A DNA stretch of 64,000 nucleotides, from the NCBI GenBank assembly GCA_903822185.1, contig CAIJOA010000039.1, positions 157,417 through 221,416 on the forward strand, in the 5' to 3' direction. This document shows positions 41,593 through 51,458 of this stretch, piece after piece. The notes below the pieces were generated by a model. That model saw nothing but the letters and a program-made list of their open reading frames with translations, was not told the origin of the DNA and searched no databases. This DNA is from an uncultured Rhodospirillales bacterium (lineage in GTDB: Bacteria; Pseudomonadota; Alphaproteobacteria; ATCC43930; CGMCC-115725). Each line of letters opens with the position of its first letter. The first letter of the stretch is position 1. Both the position numbers and the translations under genes were made by a program.

Positions 41593-44500
41593 GCGGCAAC
41601 CCCAGCGAGTTCTTGCAAGCGGCGGGTCGCCGCGTTCAATTCCGCGTCCAGCGTGTCGAGTAGGCCTCGGGCCCGGTCAAGCCCAGCGTCGCGAACCAAG
41701 GTTTCGATATCGGCGCAACGCTGAGCCAATTGCTTTGCACCCAGCGCAGCAGCACTTGATTTGAGGCTATGCGCTGCACGCCACAAGGCCTCGCTGTCGC
41801 CGGCATCCGATTTTTGGTGCATTGTCGCGACGAGCGGTGGCGCCGACGTCAGGAATTGAGACACCACACGTTTGAGCAGAGCGTCATTCCCTTTACTGTC
41901 CATCGCGCGAATCTTTTTGATCGCGTCGTCTTCAATGGCTTCAGCATCGTTCGCAACGACAATGTTACGTTCGACAGCGGCACGTTCCAGATGTCCGATC
42001 CAGCGCCGCAACGCGGCAACGATCTGATCGTCATCGAACGGCTTCACCAGGAAGTCGTCCATGCCGGCGTCCATACATTGATCGCGGATATCCGCGAGAG
42101 CATGAGCGGTCAAAGCGAGAATCGGCAAGCGAACCGGCTTTTCGCCGGCGGCTGCCGCCTGCTCCATTTCACGGATGCGCACCGTTGCTTGGAACCCATT
42201 GAGAATGGGCATTTCGCAATCCATGAAGATCAGATCGAATTTGTCCTGCCCGTAAAGCTCGACCGCGGACTGGCCATGCGGCGCGGTGGTCACCTTACAG
42301 CCGAGCGCCTCGAGCAGACCGGTCGCGACGTCTTGATTGACCGGATTGTCTTCGGCGACAAGGATACGCGCTTCGAATTGCGGCCGTTTCGCCTGGGCAT
42401 GACGGCGTGCTGCCAATGACGCGTTCGGAGTATGATTTTGTTCGCCCGACGCGATCGATGCAAAAATCCCGAACAGTTCCGATGGACGCGCCGGCTTGGT
42501 CAGGATCGCCGTTGCCCCAACCCCTTCCAGCGTTTCTTCCTTGATCGACCCGTCCATCCCGATCAGCAAGATGACGGGCGCCGATTTACGCATTGTACGA
42601 GCGAGTTCGATACCCGCCTCGCCCAATCCTTTAACATCGACGACGACCGTATCGAAAGCGCGGTTCCGTTCTGTGGCGCGGGTCCAGGCATAATGCGCGT
42701 CCGCGATACTTGAAACGATCGTCGCATCGACATTCCAACCGGCGAGATAAAGCGATGTCACATGCGCGCTGACCGCGTTGGCATCGACGAGCAGAACGCG
42801 GAGCGGCTTTTCCAGGCGCAATGGTTTGGCCGCCTTCGCCGCCGCAATCTTGCACCGGATCGTGAAATGGAAACGCGAACCACGTCCAAACTCGCTTTCG
42901 ACACCGATCATGCCGCCCATCAGTTCGACAAGCTGTTTCGAGATCGTAAGCCCCAATCCGGTGCCGCCACGCGCGCGGGTCATTGAATTATCGGCCTGCT
43001 GGAACGATTCGAAAACCAAGTCGCGCTTCGTCGCCTCTATACCGATTCCGGTATCCTGGACGGAGAATGACAGCACGATCGCACCTTCGACGGCTTGGAC
43101 CACCGTCAGTTCGAGTAGAATCTCACCACGGTCGGTAAATTTGATCGCGTTGCCGACCAGGTTGATCAGAATTTGTCGAAGCCGAACCGGGTCGCCGCTG
43201 AGCATTGCCGGCACATCGTCCGCGATGAAATAGACGAACTCGAGACCCTTCGCCGCGCAACGTTCGCTGAAGACATCGGTGACATCGGCAAGAACATCGC
43301 GCGGATCGAAATCCGTTTCGAAAAGCTCGAAACGCCCGGCTTCGATCTTCGAAAAATCGAGAATGTCATTGATCAACGCCAACAGCGATTTCCCCGATCG
43401 CGACAGGTTGGTCACAAGATGACGCTGACGATCGCTTAAGGTCGTATTCGACAACAGATTGGCCATGCCAATGACGCCGTTCATCGGCGTTCGGATTTCA
43501 TGGCTCATGGTCGCAAGGAATTGCGACTTGGCGGCGTTGGCGTTTTCGGCTTCCTGGCGGGCTTGAATGAGCGCCGCCTCGGTACGTTTGCGTTCGCTGA
43601 TGTCGCGCAGAATGCCGGTGAAGAGAACCTCTTCGCCGATATGCACTTCATTGACGGAGAGTTCCATCGGGAATTCGGTGCCGTCCTTGCGGATCGCCAA
43701 TAATTCCTGCCCGACATCTTTGTTTTTGTGTGCGTGAATCGCCTGCAAAGCGATGAGAAACTCATCCGGTTTCAGCCGTTGGGTTGCCGGCATCAGCATC
43801 GCCACGGTGCGGCCAAGCGCTTCGTCGGCGGCATAGCCAAAAATCCGCTCGGCGCCTGAACTCCATTGCTGGATCGTGCCCCGCCGGTCGATCGTCACGA
43901 TGCCATCGACGACGCTATCGAGAATGGCTTGAAGACGGACGCGGCCGTTTTCGGCGTCTTTCTCGAGATCTCGGCCGCGTTCAATTTCAGTCAGAAGAGT
44001 TTTGGCGAGGTCTTTTTGTCGGCCCGCGAAGGTCGCCGCCAGCGCGCAAGCCGCGATCAGGCTCGAGACGACGACGATGCCGACGGCAAGGAGCGTCTTA
44101 GGCAGGCTGCCGGAAAGGATCGAAGGGTCGGGCAACGGCAGAAAGACCGAAGACCGCATCGCCATGTAATGCATGCCGGCGACGGCCGCGCCCATGATCA
44201 CCGCGGCGGCGAAGGTCTTTATGAAGCCCGTCGAACGCGTGACACGAAGCTGAAAAAGTACCGTCAATGAGATGAAAGAAAGTGCGACCGCGACAACGAC
44301 GGCTGCGGCGATAAGGACCGGATCGAAAAGCATGACGGCTTGCGGCTGCATTGCCGCCATACCGGCATAGTGCATGATGCCGATTCCGGCACCCATGAGA
44401 ACGGCGCCGGCCAGGATATGGCGGAAGCCCGGAGTCCCGCGCCGGCAGATAATCGCGAGCGCGACACCACTGGCAAGAATGCCCGGGAACATCGAAAGGC

Positions 44501-44798
44501 TCGTCCCCACGGGATCATAGGAGATGCCGCAAGGCAGGGAGAAAGCGAGCATGCCAATGAAATGCATCGACCAGATGCCGCCACCCATGCTGATGGCCCC
44601 AGCGCTCGCCCAGAGCCAGCGGGCCGGGCGTGTGCGCGCCGTGACGATCTGTTGCGCCGTCGAAAGAGCAACGAATGCGGCAAGGACGGCAATGACGAGC
44701 GACGTCACCACCAAACCAGGTTCGTAAATGCCCTGGTAGGCGTCGGCCGCGTCCACCGCACCGGAAAACGGCATAAAGTAGCGATCGAGATACTGCAT
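41589..44798 (-). CDS. MHYT-PAS hybrid sensor kinase with two receivers and HPt
   Basis: A 1069-residue membrane hybrid kinase. Residues about 25-245 form an MHYT sensor with three motifs (WSMHFIGMLAF, IMHYAGMAAM, GMHYMAMRSS) thought to bind copper and sense O2, CO or NO. Then a PAS domain (about 290-405), H-box MSHEIRTPMNGVIGMANLL, an ATPase domain, a first receiver lacking the second acidic residue (LLVDANAVS), a full receiver (ILVAEDNPVNQD, FMDCEMPILNG, VKPFDDD) and a C-terminal HPt with the His in AAHSLKSSAAALGA. It heads a three-gene phosphorelay operon. Confidence 0.93.
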   Translation of the reverse strand: MQYLDRYFMPFSGAVDAADAYQGIYEPGLVVTSLVIAVLAAFVALSTAQQIVTARTRPARWLWASAGAISMGGGIWSMHFIGMLAFSLPCGISYDPVGTSLSMFPGILASGVALAIICRRGTPGFRHILAGAVLMGAGIGIMHYAGMAAMQPQAVMLFDPVLIAAAVVVAVALSFISLTVLFQLRVTRSTGFIKTFAAAVIMGAAVAGMHYMAMRSSVFLPLPDPSILSGSLPKTLLAVGIVVVSSLIAACALAATFAGRQKDLAKTLLTEIERGRDLEKDAENGRVRLQAILDSVVDGIVTIDRRGTIQQWSSGAERIFGYAADEALGRTVAMLMPATQRLKPDEFLIALQAIHAHKNKDVGQELLAIRKDGTEFPMELSVNEVHIGEEVLFTGILRDISERKRTEAALIQARQEAENANAAKSQFLATMSHEIRTPMNGVIGMANLLSNTTLSDRQRHLVTNLSRSGKSLLALINDILDFSKIEAGRFELFETDFDPRDVLADVTDVFSERCAAKGLEFVYFIADDVPAMLSGDPVRLRQILINLVGNAIKFTDRGEILLELTVVQAVEGAIVLSFSVQDTGIGIEATKRDLVFESFQQADNSMTRARGGTGLGLTISKQLVELMGGMIGVESEFGRGSRFHFTIRCKIAAAKAAKPLRLEKPLRVLLVDANAVSAHVTSLYLAGWNVDATIVSSIADAHYAWTRATERNRAFDTVVVDVKGLGEAGIELARTMRKSAPVILLIGMDGSIKEETLEGVGATAILTKPARPSELFGIFASIASGEQNHTPNASLAARRHAQAKRPQFEARILVAEDNPVNQDVATGLLEALGCKVTTAPHGQSAVELYGQDKFDLIFMDCEMPILNGFQATVRIREMEQAAAAGEKPVRLPILALTAHALADIRDQCMDAGMDDFLVKPFDDDQIVAALRRWIGHLERAAVERNIVVANDAEAIEDDAIKKIRAMDSKGNDALLKRVVSQFLTSAPPLVATMHQKSDAGDSEALWRAAHSLKSSAAALGAKQLAQRCADIETLVRDAGLDRARGLLDTLDAELNAATRRLQELAGVAA

Positions 44799-45100
44799 TG
44801 ATCCGCAAACTGATTGTGGCCGAACGGTGGATCATCACATCGGTTGGTAAATTCTTTTTAAAGCGTGGCCTGCATCGGGCGAAAAACCGCGGCCCAAAGG
44901 CCTTCGTTAACAACGGTTAAAGCGCTAAAAGCCGTGCTTCGGCCCGGGAAGGTTGGGCCAGCGTCACGCAATGCAGGAATGCCGCAGCAGACGGCTCTTT
45001 TGCCCGGTTTCGGCGCGCCAAAGCGTGCTTTTTCCAACCGATTCCAGTAAGATGCGTCCCAGCCCGTGAACGGGTTTCCTTAAAAAGGTGTAGCTTACCC
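44799..45100. other. Divergent intergenic region, hybrid kinase / RNA helicase
   Basis: 302 bases with no credible gene. It must hold promoters for both neighbours. The helicase side has a possible structured leader (for example CCCGTGAACGGG just before the start region), as is usual for cold-regulated helicases; no known riboswitch was recognised. Confidence 0.5.
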
Positions 45101-47020
45101 GTGGCATTTCCTCAGATGACCCCTCCGCTTACCCGTGCTCTTGCGGAGAAGAACTATAACGATCCGACGCCGGTCCAGACCGCCGTCCTCGAACCGCAGG
45201 TGATGGAGGCCGATCTTCTGGTCTCCGCCCAGACTGGTTCCGGCAAGACCGTCGCCTATGGCCTGGCCCTGGCAAACACGATTCTCGGCGATGCCGAAGT
45301 CTTGGGACGCGCCGGCGATCCGCTGGCCCTCATCGTCGCGCCGACCCGCGAGCTTGCGCTTCAGGTCCATACCGAGTTGACCTGGCTCTACCGCTATACC
45401 GGCGCGCGCGTGACATTTTGCGTCGGTGGCATGGACCCCAGCCACGAACGGCGTCAGCTCGCCAGCGGTGTCCATATCGTCGTCGGAACACCGGGGCGCC
45501 TACGCGACCATCTGGAACGCGGCAATCTTAAAGTCTCGAACCTCAAGGCCGTTGTCCTCGACGAAGCCGATGAGATGCTCGATCTCGGTTTCCGTGAAGA
45601 TCTCGAATTCATCCTCGAGACCACGCCCAAAGAACGCCGCACGCTGTTGTTCTCTGCGACGCTGCCGCGGGGTATCGTCACCCTCGCTAAGCAATATCAG
45701 AACGATGCGACACGCATCGATGTGTCCGGCGCCCAACGCGCCCATACCGATATCGAATATCGCGCCATCCGCGTCGCGACGCATGACGTCGGTCATGCCG
45801 TCGTGAACTTGCTGCGCTTTTTCGAGGCAACCAGCACGCTTGTCTTCTGCAACACGCGCGATTCCGTACGCCATATGCACGCAACGCTGCTCGAGCGCGG
45901 ATTCCCCACCGTGTCGCTGTCGGGGGAATTGAGCCAGGCCGAGCGCAACCGCACCATGCTGGCGTTACGCAGCGGTCGCGCGCAGATATGCGTCGCGACC
46001 GACGTTGCCGCACGCGGCATCGATCTGCCGGGCCTCGATCTGGTCATCCACGCCGAATTGCCGAACGACCCCGAAGTGCTGCAGCATCGCAGCGGCCGCA
46101 CCGGCCGCGCAGGCCGCAAGGGCGTCAGCGTCATGCTCGTCACGCCGCCCAATCGCTTTCGCGCCGAACGGCTGCTGAGCGGCGGCCGTATCAATGCCGC
46201 CTGGAGTGGTCCGCCGACCGCGGACGAAATTAAAAAGCGCGACGACGAACGCATGCTGCAAGACACGATGCTGACCGAGGAAGGTGGCGAAGAAGATCTC
46301 GCCGCAGCCAAGGCCCTGCTCGCCGTGCGTTCGGCCGAGGAAGTCGCCAAGGCCTTCATCCGTCTTTACCGCAGCCAGAAGCCCGCGCCGGAAGACCTTA
46401 TCGATCCCGGCATGGGCGCGCGCGACCGCCGTCCCGCGCGTAATGACGGTAAGCGGGAACCAGCAGCCGCGGCGCCGGGCCGCCGGCCCGAACGCGGCGA
46501 GCGTCCCGAACGTGAACGCGAGCCGTCACCGCGCGCATCCGCGCCGGTTTCACACGGCCCGGGCAATAGCGTGTGGTTTCGCCTCAATGTCGGCCGGCAA
46601 AAAAAGGCCGACCCGAAATGGCTGCTTCCCGAAATCTGCCGTCAGGGCAAAGTGACCAAGCCGGATATCGGCGCCATTCGCATCTTCGACGACGAAACCC
46701 GGTTCGAGATCAACGAGGATGCGGCAGGCCGCTTCGCCGAGGCGATCCGCAGCGCCAAGGGCAGCGAGATTCGTATCGAGCCCTCGACCAAGCCCGACAT
46801 GAACGCGCCGGAACGCCGCAAGGCGCTGGCGGAAGAAGGACCGCGCGAGAAGGCCGAAATTCCCGATCCGAATGCGAAGTACAAAAAGCGCAAACCGTTC
46901 GGCTCGAAGCCCTATGCCGCGAAGCCCGGCGCCGGCGGCGGAAAGCCGCATGGCGGCAAACCGGTGCGCCATCGCGATCATGGCGCGAAAGACGGCAAGC
47001 CGGCGCGCCGCCGGCCTTAA
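45101..47020 (+). CDS. DEAD-box RNA helicase with DbpA-type RNA-binding domain
   Basis: A 639-residue ATP-dependent RNA helicase of the DeaD/CsdA group. Q-motif YNDPTPVQTAVL; motif I AQTGSGKT; Ia PTRELALQ; II DEAD; III SAT; V ATDVAARGIDLPG; VI HRSGRTGRAGR. After a basic, Arg/Pro-rich linker (about 455-495) comes a DbpA-like RNA-binding domain (VWFRLNVGRQKKADPKWLLP ... GAIRIFDDETRFEI) and a Lys/Gly-rich tail. It unwinds RNA in ribosome assembly and decay, often at low temperature. The start is GTG 45101. A 10-base hairpin follows the stop. Confidence 0.95.
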   Translation: MAFPQMTPPLTRALAEKNYNDPTPVQTAVLEPQVMEADLLVSAQTGSGKTVAYGLALANTILGDAEVLGRAGDPLALIVAPTRELALQVHTELTWLYRYTGARVTFCVGGMDPSHERRQLASGVHIVVGTPGRLRDHLERGNLKVSNLKAVVLDEADEMLDLGFREDLEFILETTPKERRTLLFSATLPRGIVTLAKQYQNDATRIDVSGAQRAHTDIEYRAIRVATHDVGHAVVNLLRFFEATSTLVFCNTRDSVRHMHATLLERGFPTVSLSGELSQAERNRTMLALRSGRAQICVATDVAARGIDLPGLDLVIHAELPNDPEVLQHRSGRTGRAGRKGVSVMLVTPPNRFRAERLLSGGRINAAWSGPPTADEIKKRDDERMLQDTMLTEEGGEEDLAAAKALLAVRSAEEVAKAFIRLYRSQKPAPEDLIDPGMGARDRRPARNDGKREPAAAAPGRRPERGERPEREREPSPRASAPVSHGPGNSVWFRLNVGRQKKADPKWLLPEICRQGKVTKPDIGAIRIFDDETRFEINEDAAGRFAEAIRSAKGSEIRIEPSTKPDMNAPERRKALAEEGPREKAEIPDPNAKYKKRKPFGSKPYAAKPGAGGGKPHGGKPVRHRDHGAKDGKPARRRP

Positions 47021-47041
47021 TACCCCAGCCCTAAGACAGCA

Positions 47042-47070
47042 GGTGGAACGCTGTCCATTGGCGTTCCACC
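47042..47070 (+). terminator. Hairpin downstream of RNA helicase gene
   Basis: Perfect 10-base stem GGTGGAACGC / GCGTTCCACC with a 9-base loop, 21 bases after the helicase stop. No T-run follows, so a Rho-independent role is uncertain. Confidence 0.45.
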
Positions 47071-47177
47071 CTGCCTACCTACGTAAAAGCCCTTAGGTAC
47101 AACTGCCAATTGCGAGGGTTTTTTGTAGGGCGTAGGTTTGCATCACGTTTGGCCGTCACCGAACCTTCGTGAGCACA

Positions 47178-47393
47178 ATGCAACATTTTCGCTGCTACTT
47201 CCTTTGTCACGCCGGCAAGATCAAAGACGTCATCGACTTCCATAGTACGGGAGACGATAGCGCCGTTGATTTCGCGCAAGTCTCCTTCGATCGCAAAAGC
47301 GGTTTCGCCGGCTACGAAATCTGGCAAGGAACACGGCGCGTTCGCACCCAAATGGCCGCCGATTCAAAACAGCTGGCCCTGATGGCGTCATAA
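47178..47393 (+). CDS. Small conserved-type hypothetical protein, 71 residues
   Basis: A 71-residue soluble protein beginning MQHFRCYFLCHAGKIKDVID and containing FAGYEIWQGTRRVRTQ. This layout, an RCYFL strand followed by a helix and an E-x-W-x-G-x-R-R-V strand, is that of small alphaproteobacterial proteins of unknown function (MxxYRCxFLDxxGxI type). ATG 47178 is preferred over GTG 47169. It stands alone between the helicase and the reverse-strand small membrane gene. Confidence 0.6.
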   Translation: MQHFRCYFLCHAGKIKDVIDFHSTGDDSAVDFAQVSFDRKSGFAGYEIWQGTRRVRTQMAADSKQLALMAS

Positions 47394-47455
47394 CGCCGCG
47401 CGGTGCACCCGCAATCACCGGGAGCGCCCTTTTCGTCTTTTCATAAAATTTGAAT

Positions 47456-47486
47456 TAAAAATGCACCGTCTCGATTGATGGTGCAT
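47456..47486 (-). terminator. Rho-independent terminator (reverse strand)
   Basis: Reverse strand: 7-base stem ATGCACC / GGTGCAT with a 12-base loop followed by TTTTTAATTC. It lies 34 bases past the stop of the small membrane ORF at 47521 and supports that ORF being a real gene. Confidence 0.65.
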
Positions 47487-47520
47487 ATCGCCGTTTGTCG
47501 GGCCGTCCGCCACGCCTCTT

Positions 47521-47667
47521 CTATTTGAAGAGACGCATCGTCCAGGACACCAAATTCGAATAAGCCTGAAGATGCGGCAGCATCGTGATCGCGACGCCGG
47601 CGGACGCGAGAAGAATAATCACCAGAAAGCACGCGAACTGGCTGCTCATGGCACGAGGCTCGTTCAT
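47521..47667 (-). CDS. Small single-pass membrane protein, 48 residues
   Basis: A 48-codon frame from ATG 47667 with AAGGGG upstream. The protein has a short polar N-terminus (MNEPRAMSSQ), one hydrophobic helix (FACFLVIILLASAGVAITML) and a short tail ending WTMRLFK. Family not recognised. A reverse-strand terminator follows the stop. A frame extending further upstream exists but is out of keeping with a membrane protein start. Confidence 0.45.
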   Translation of the reverse strand: MNEPRAMSSQFACFLVIILLASAGVAITMLPHLQAYSNLVSWTMRLFK

Positions 47668-47941
47668 GACGAACGCCCCTTGCCGATAAAAAGAAAACTG
47701 GAACGCATGCCGACTTCTTTCTTCGATGCGCCGTGTCTTTCTGCATCGGCACATCGCGGCGCTCGAGCGAAATCAGGCTGATCTTTCGTGCCGCCATCTC
47801 CTTCCTGGAGCCAGCCTTGCACAGATCGATTTCAGCATTTTTCGACTTAACGATACGTTGAAATGGCGGTTCGTAATTCTACGTAACAGAGAGTGCTCTG
47901 CGATGTTTCATTCCTGAATTGATGGTCTCAACGGCGTTCGA

Positions 47942-48403
47942 TCAATGCGCCCACGGCATGATCGGAACGCTACTCACGGCATTCTCCGGCGAGCCGTTGA
48001 CGATCTTCGAACTGACGGCGAGATAGACCAGCGTGTTGCGTTTCTTATCGACCATGCGATAGATGCGCGTCGCCTTAAAGAAGATGCTCGTCTTCTGAGT
48101 GAAGACCTCTTCGTTATCACGAAGCTTGGATATATCGGTCTCGATCGGCCCGACCTGGCGGCAAGCGACCGAGAAATTCGACGGGTCCTCGTTCAGCCCG
48201 AATGGTTGTCCCCAGCCACCTTTCCGAGCCTGCGAGATATGGCACGCAACGCCGGGCACCTGCGGGTCTTCGAAGGCGCTGACGCAGACCTTGTCGTTCG
48301 GCGACAGCAGATTGAACGTCGTGCTGATGCAGCCCACATCCTCGGCATGGGCGGAACCGATGGATGCGGCGAACAAGATCACCGCGGCAAAAAGCCATTT
48401 CAT
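47942..48403 (-). CDS. creA: CreA family protein
   Basis: A 153-residue exported protein of the CreA family (unknown function). The signal peptide is MKWLFAAVILFAASIGSAHA; conserved segments are VGCISTTFNLLSPNDKVCVS, AFEDPQVPGVACHISQA and VFTQKTSIFFKATRIYRMVD, with four Cys that probably pair in the periplasm. CTGGAGAACG precedes ATG 48403. The same frame runs on upstream for hundreds of codons, but that part is antisense to the patatin gene. Confidence 0.92.
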   Translation of the reverse strand: MKWLFAAVILFAASIGSAHAEDVGCISTTFNLLSPNDKVCVSAFEDPQVPGVACHISQARKGGWGQPFGLNEDPSNFSVACRQVGPIETDISKLRDNEEVFTQKTSIFFKATRIYRMVDKKRNTLVYLAVSSKIVNGSPENAVSSVPIMPWAH

Positions 48404-48544
48404 TCGTCGTTCTCCAGGGAAGGCTGCATTTGTAACATTCGCCGCATAGCATGCTCGCGGAATCTCGGCACGGATGATAGCCTCTCCCTTGCTTCGTATC
48501 GCTGCCTGCCGAGGGCAGCGAACGAGGTCAAAAAAAAGGCCGAC

Positions 48545-49771
48545 ATGAAAAAAACTCGTTCCGCGCGGCAGGCCGCTCCTGCCCCTGCCCGGTCGCCGTT
48601 CGATTGCGTCGCCTTGCTGCTTCAAGGTGGGGGTTCCTTGGGGGCTTACCAAGGGGGCGTCTATCAAGCCATGGTCGAGACTGACCTGCATCCCGACTGG
48701 GTTGCCGGTATCTCGATCGGCGCCATCAATGCAGCGATCATCGCCGGCAATCCGCTGGAAAGGCGGGTCGAGCGGTTGCGCGCCTTCTGGGAAGGCATCA
48801 CGGCCAGCCCCCTCGGAACCTGGGCCGATCCCTGGTTCGCCGACAGCACGTCGCTCTCGAGTTTCGGCGACATGACGCATGGCATGATCGACCAGATCAG
48901 CGCATTCCAAGCGCTGATCGCGGGCGCGCCCGGATTCTTCAAACCGCGCTTTCCGCCGCCGTGGATGGCGATGCCGGGAAGCGACGGCGCGACGAGCTTT
49001 TACGATACGGGTGCCTTGAAGACGACGCTGGAAAGTTTGATCGATTTCGACCGTATCAACAGCCGCGAGATGCGCTTCAGTGTCGGCGCGGTCAATGTTC
49101 AAAGCGGCAATTTCGTTTATTTCGACAGCGCAAACCAGCCCATCGGACCCGAACATATTCTGGCCAGCGGCGCCCTGCCGCCGGGTTTTCCGGCGATTGA
49201 GATCGACGGCGAATTCTATTGGGACGGCGGGCTTGTTTCGAACACGCCGCTGCAATGGGTGGTCGATTCCGAGCCGCGCGCGAGCACGCTCGCCTTTCAG
49301 GTCGATCTGTGGAGTTCGCGCGGCGAGTTCCCGAAGGACCTGACCGAGGTCGGCGTGCGGCTCAAAGAAATCCAATATTCGAGCCGGACCCGCGCCGCCA
49401 CCGACCGGCTTGAGGGTATGCAGGAAATCCGTTCGGCACTCTCGACGCTGCTGCACGGCATCTCCGAACCCCTCTGCGATCCGGAACAACTGAGGCTGCT
49501 GAAGGAATTCGCCGACCGTAAAGTCTATAACGTCGTCCAACTGATCTATCGGTCAAAGCATTACGAGGGGAATTCGAAAGATTACGAATTCTCGCGCTTC
49601 AGCATGGCTGAACATTGGGAAGCCGGATACGAAGACGCGATGCGGGCGTTGAAGCACAAGGAAATTCTCGAACGGCCCGACAATAAAGAAGGCTTCCGCT
49701 CTTTCGATTTCTCCAGCGACGACGGCACCGATCACGGCACCGGTCCGGAACCGACGGGTCACAAATCATGA
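48545..49771 (+). CDS. Patatin-like phospholipase/esterase
   Basis: A 408-residue patatin-domain protein. The oxyanion hole is [20 protein letters not shown], the nucleophile is the Ser in [13 protein letters not shown] and the second residue of the Ser-Asp dyad is in [14 protein letters not shown]. It hydrolyses acyl esters; in this operon (followed by acetoacetate decarboxylase and 3-hydroxybutyrate dehydrogenase) it may release 3-hydroxybutyrate units or acyl chains for ketone-body metabolism. ATG 48545 is preferred; the frame upstream is antisense to creA. The stop overlaps the next start (ATGA). Confidence 0.9.
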   Translation: MKKTRSARQAAPAPARSPFDCVALLLQGGGSLGAYQGGVYQAMVETDLHPDWVAGISIGAINAAIIAGNPLERRVERLRAFWEGITASPLGTWADPWFADSTSLSSFGDMTHGMIDQISAFQALIAGAPGFFKPRFPPPWMAMPGSDGATSFYDTGALKTTLESLIDFDRINSREMRFSVGAVNVQSGNFVYFDSANQPIGPEHILASGALPPGFPAIEIDGEFYWDGGLVSNTPLQWVVDSEPRASTLAFQVDLWSSRGEFPKDLTEVGVRLKEIQYSSRTRAATDRLEGMQEIRSALSTLLHGISEPLCDPEQLRLLKEFADRKVYNVVQLIYRSKHYEGNSKDYEFSRFSMAEHWEAGYEDAMRALKHKEILERPDNKEGFRSFDFSSDDGTDHGTGPEPTGHKS

Positions 49772-50517
49772 AGCTGGAAGACGTCCGCAAAAAAGCCTTC
49801 GCGATGCCGCTGACCAGCCCGGCCTATCCGCCAGGGCCTTACCGCTTTGTCGATCGCGAATTTCTTGTCATCACCTATCGCACCGATCTTGAGAAGCTGC
49901 GCGCCGTGGTGCCCGAGCCGCTGATGGTCGAAGAACCCTTCGTCAAATATGAATTCATCCGCATGCCGAATTCGACCGGCTTCGGCGACTACACTGAATC
50001 CGGCCAGGTCATTCCGGTCACATTCAACGGCCGCAAGGGCAACTATACCCACTGTATGTTCCTCAATGACGAGCCGCCGATCGCCGGCGGCCGCGAGTTG
50101 TGGGGCTTTCCTAAAAAGCTGGCGAACCCCGTCCTGCACGCCGAAATTGATACGCTGGTCGGCACGCTCGATTACGGGCCGGTGCGTGTCGCGACCGGGA
50201 CGATGGGCTATAAGCACCGCGAAATGGATATTGCCGCCGTCACCGCCTCGCTGCTCGCGCCGAATTTTCTGCTCAAAATCATTCCCCACGTCGATGGCAC
50301 GCCGCGCATCTGCGAGATCGTCGAATTTTATCTGGAAGACTTGACGGTGAAAGGTGCCTGGACCGGCCCAGGTGCGCTGTCGCTAATGCCGCACGCCTTG
50401 GCACCCGTCGCCGAATTGCCCGTGCTGGAAGTGGTTTCCGCTGTCCACCTGCTCTGCGACCTGACCCTCGGTTTGGGCAAGGTCGTTCACGATTATCTCG
50501 GTCCGCCTGCCCCATAG
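49768..50517 (+). CDS. adc: Acetoacetate decarboxylase
   Basis: A 249-residue acetoacetate decarboxylase. The Schiff-base Lys and its pKa-lowering neighbour are in [14 protein letters not shown]; other family segments are [20 protein letters not shown] and [18 protein letters not shown]. It converts acetoacetate to acetone and CO2. The start overlaps the patatin stop by four bases and the hydroxybutyrate dehydrogenase follows after 36 bases, so 3-hydroxybutyrate would be oxidised to acetoacetate and then decarboxylated. Confidence 0.94.
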   Translation: MKLEDVRKKAFAMPLTSPAYPPGPYRFVDREFLVITYRTDLEKLRAVVPEPLMVEEPFVKYEFIRMPNSTGFGDYTESGQVIPVTFNGRKGNYTHCMFLNDEPPIAGGRELWGFPKKLANPVLHAEIDTLVGTLDYGPVRVATGTMGYKHREMDIAAVTASLLAPNFLLKIIPHVDGTPRICEIVEFYLEDLTVKGAWTGPGALSLMPHALAPVAELPVLEVVSAVHLLCDLTLGLGKVVHDYLGPPAP

Positions 50518-50553
50518 AAATACACCCCTATAGAAATCACAAGGAGTCAGAAC

Positions 50554-51333
50554 ATGCGCATGAAAGACAAAGTCGCGGTCGTCACCGGTGCGGCCAGCGG
50601 CATCGGCAAGGAAATCGCGCGGACATTCGTGCGCGAAGGTGCCAAGGTCATTATCGCCGATCTCAACCAGGCGGGCGCCGACGCGACCGCACTGGAACTG
50701 GGCGGCCCCACCATCGCCGTCGGCGTTGCGATGGACGTGACCAACGAAGCGCAGGTCGAAGCCGGCATGACCAAAGCGATCGCCGCCTTCGGCCGTATCG
50801 ACGTGCTGGTCAGCAATGCCGGGATTCAGATCGTCTCGCCGTTGGAAGAATTCCCGTTCGACAAATGGAAGCAGCTTTTGGCGATCCATCTCGACGGCGC
50901 GTTCCTGACGACCAAGGCCGCGTTGCGCCATATGTACAGCCGCCCCGGCGGCGGCAGCATCATCTATATGGGCTCAGTCCATTCCAAAGAGGCCTCGCCG
51001 CTTAAGGCCCCCTACGTCACGGCTAAGCATGGCCTGATCGGGCTTGCCAAGGTCGTTGCCAAGGAAGGTGCCAAGCACGGCGTCCGCGCCAACGTGATCT
51101 GCCCCGGCTTCGTTCGCACGCCACTGGTCGAAAAACAGATTCCCGAGCAAGCAAAAGAACTCGGCATCTCAGAAGCGGACGTGATCAAGAGTGTCATGCT
51201 GAAAGAGACGGTCGATGGCGAATTCACCACTGTCGCCGATGTCGCCGAAACCGCTTTGTTCTTCGCCAGCTTCGATTCCAATGCCCTGACCGGCCAGTCA
51301 CTGATCGTCAGCCACGGTTGGTTCATGCAGTAA
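50554..51333 (+). CDS. bdhA: 3-hydroxybutyrate dehydrogenase (SDR family)
   Basis: A 259-residue short-chain dehydrogenase. Cofactor motif [17 protein letters not shown]; structural NAG in [10 protein letters not shown]; catalytic Ser in [11 protein letters not shown] and Tyr-Lys in YVTAKHGL. The C-terminal [22 protein letters not shown] region (here [16 protein letters not shown]) and ending [11 protein letters not shown] match D-3-hydroxybutyrate dehydrogenases, which interconvert 3-hydroxybutyrate and acetoacetate with NAD. AAGGAGT precedes ATG 50554. Confidence 0.93.
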   Translation: MRMKDKVAVVTGAASGIGKEIARTFVREGAKVIIADLNQAGADATALELGGPTIAVGVAMDVTNEAQVEAGMTKAIAAFGRIDVLVSNAGIQIVSPLEEFPFDKWKQLLAIHLDGAFLTTKAALRHMYSRPGGGSIIYMGSVHSKEASPLKAPYVTAKHGLIGLAKVVAKEGAKHGVRANVICPGFVRTPLVEKQIPEQAKELGISEADVIKSVMLKETVDGEFTTVADVAETALFFASFDSNALTGQSLIVSHGWFMQ

Positions 51334-51458
51334 CGAAGTGGTGAGCGCGGCGTCTCACGGACGCTGCGCCACCGCTCCGCTGCGAAATATCGTGGCACAA
51401 CGACAAGAAGAGTCTAGAATCGGCTTGTTCAACACCCATATGACACGGGAGACGATCG

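Noticed and set aside
48404..49540. Long upstream extension of the creA frame on the reverse strand
   Set aside because: It is the antisense of the patatin gene; the CreA signal peptide and ribosome site fix the start at 48403.
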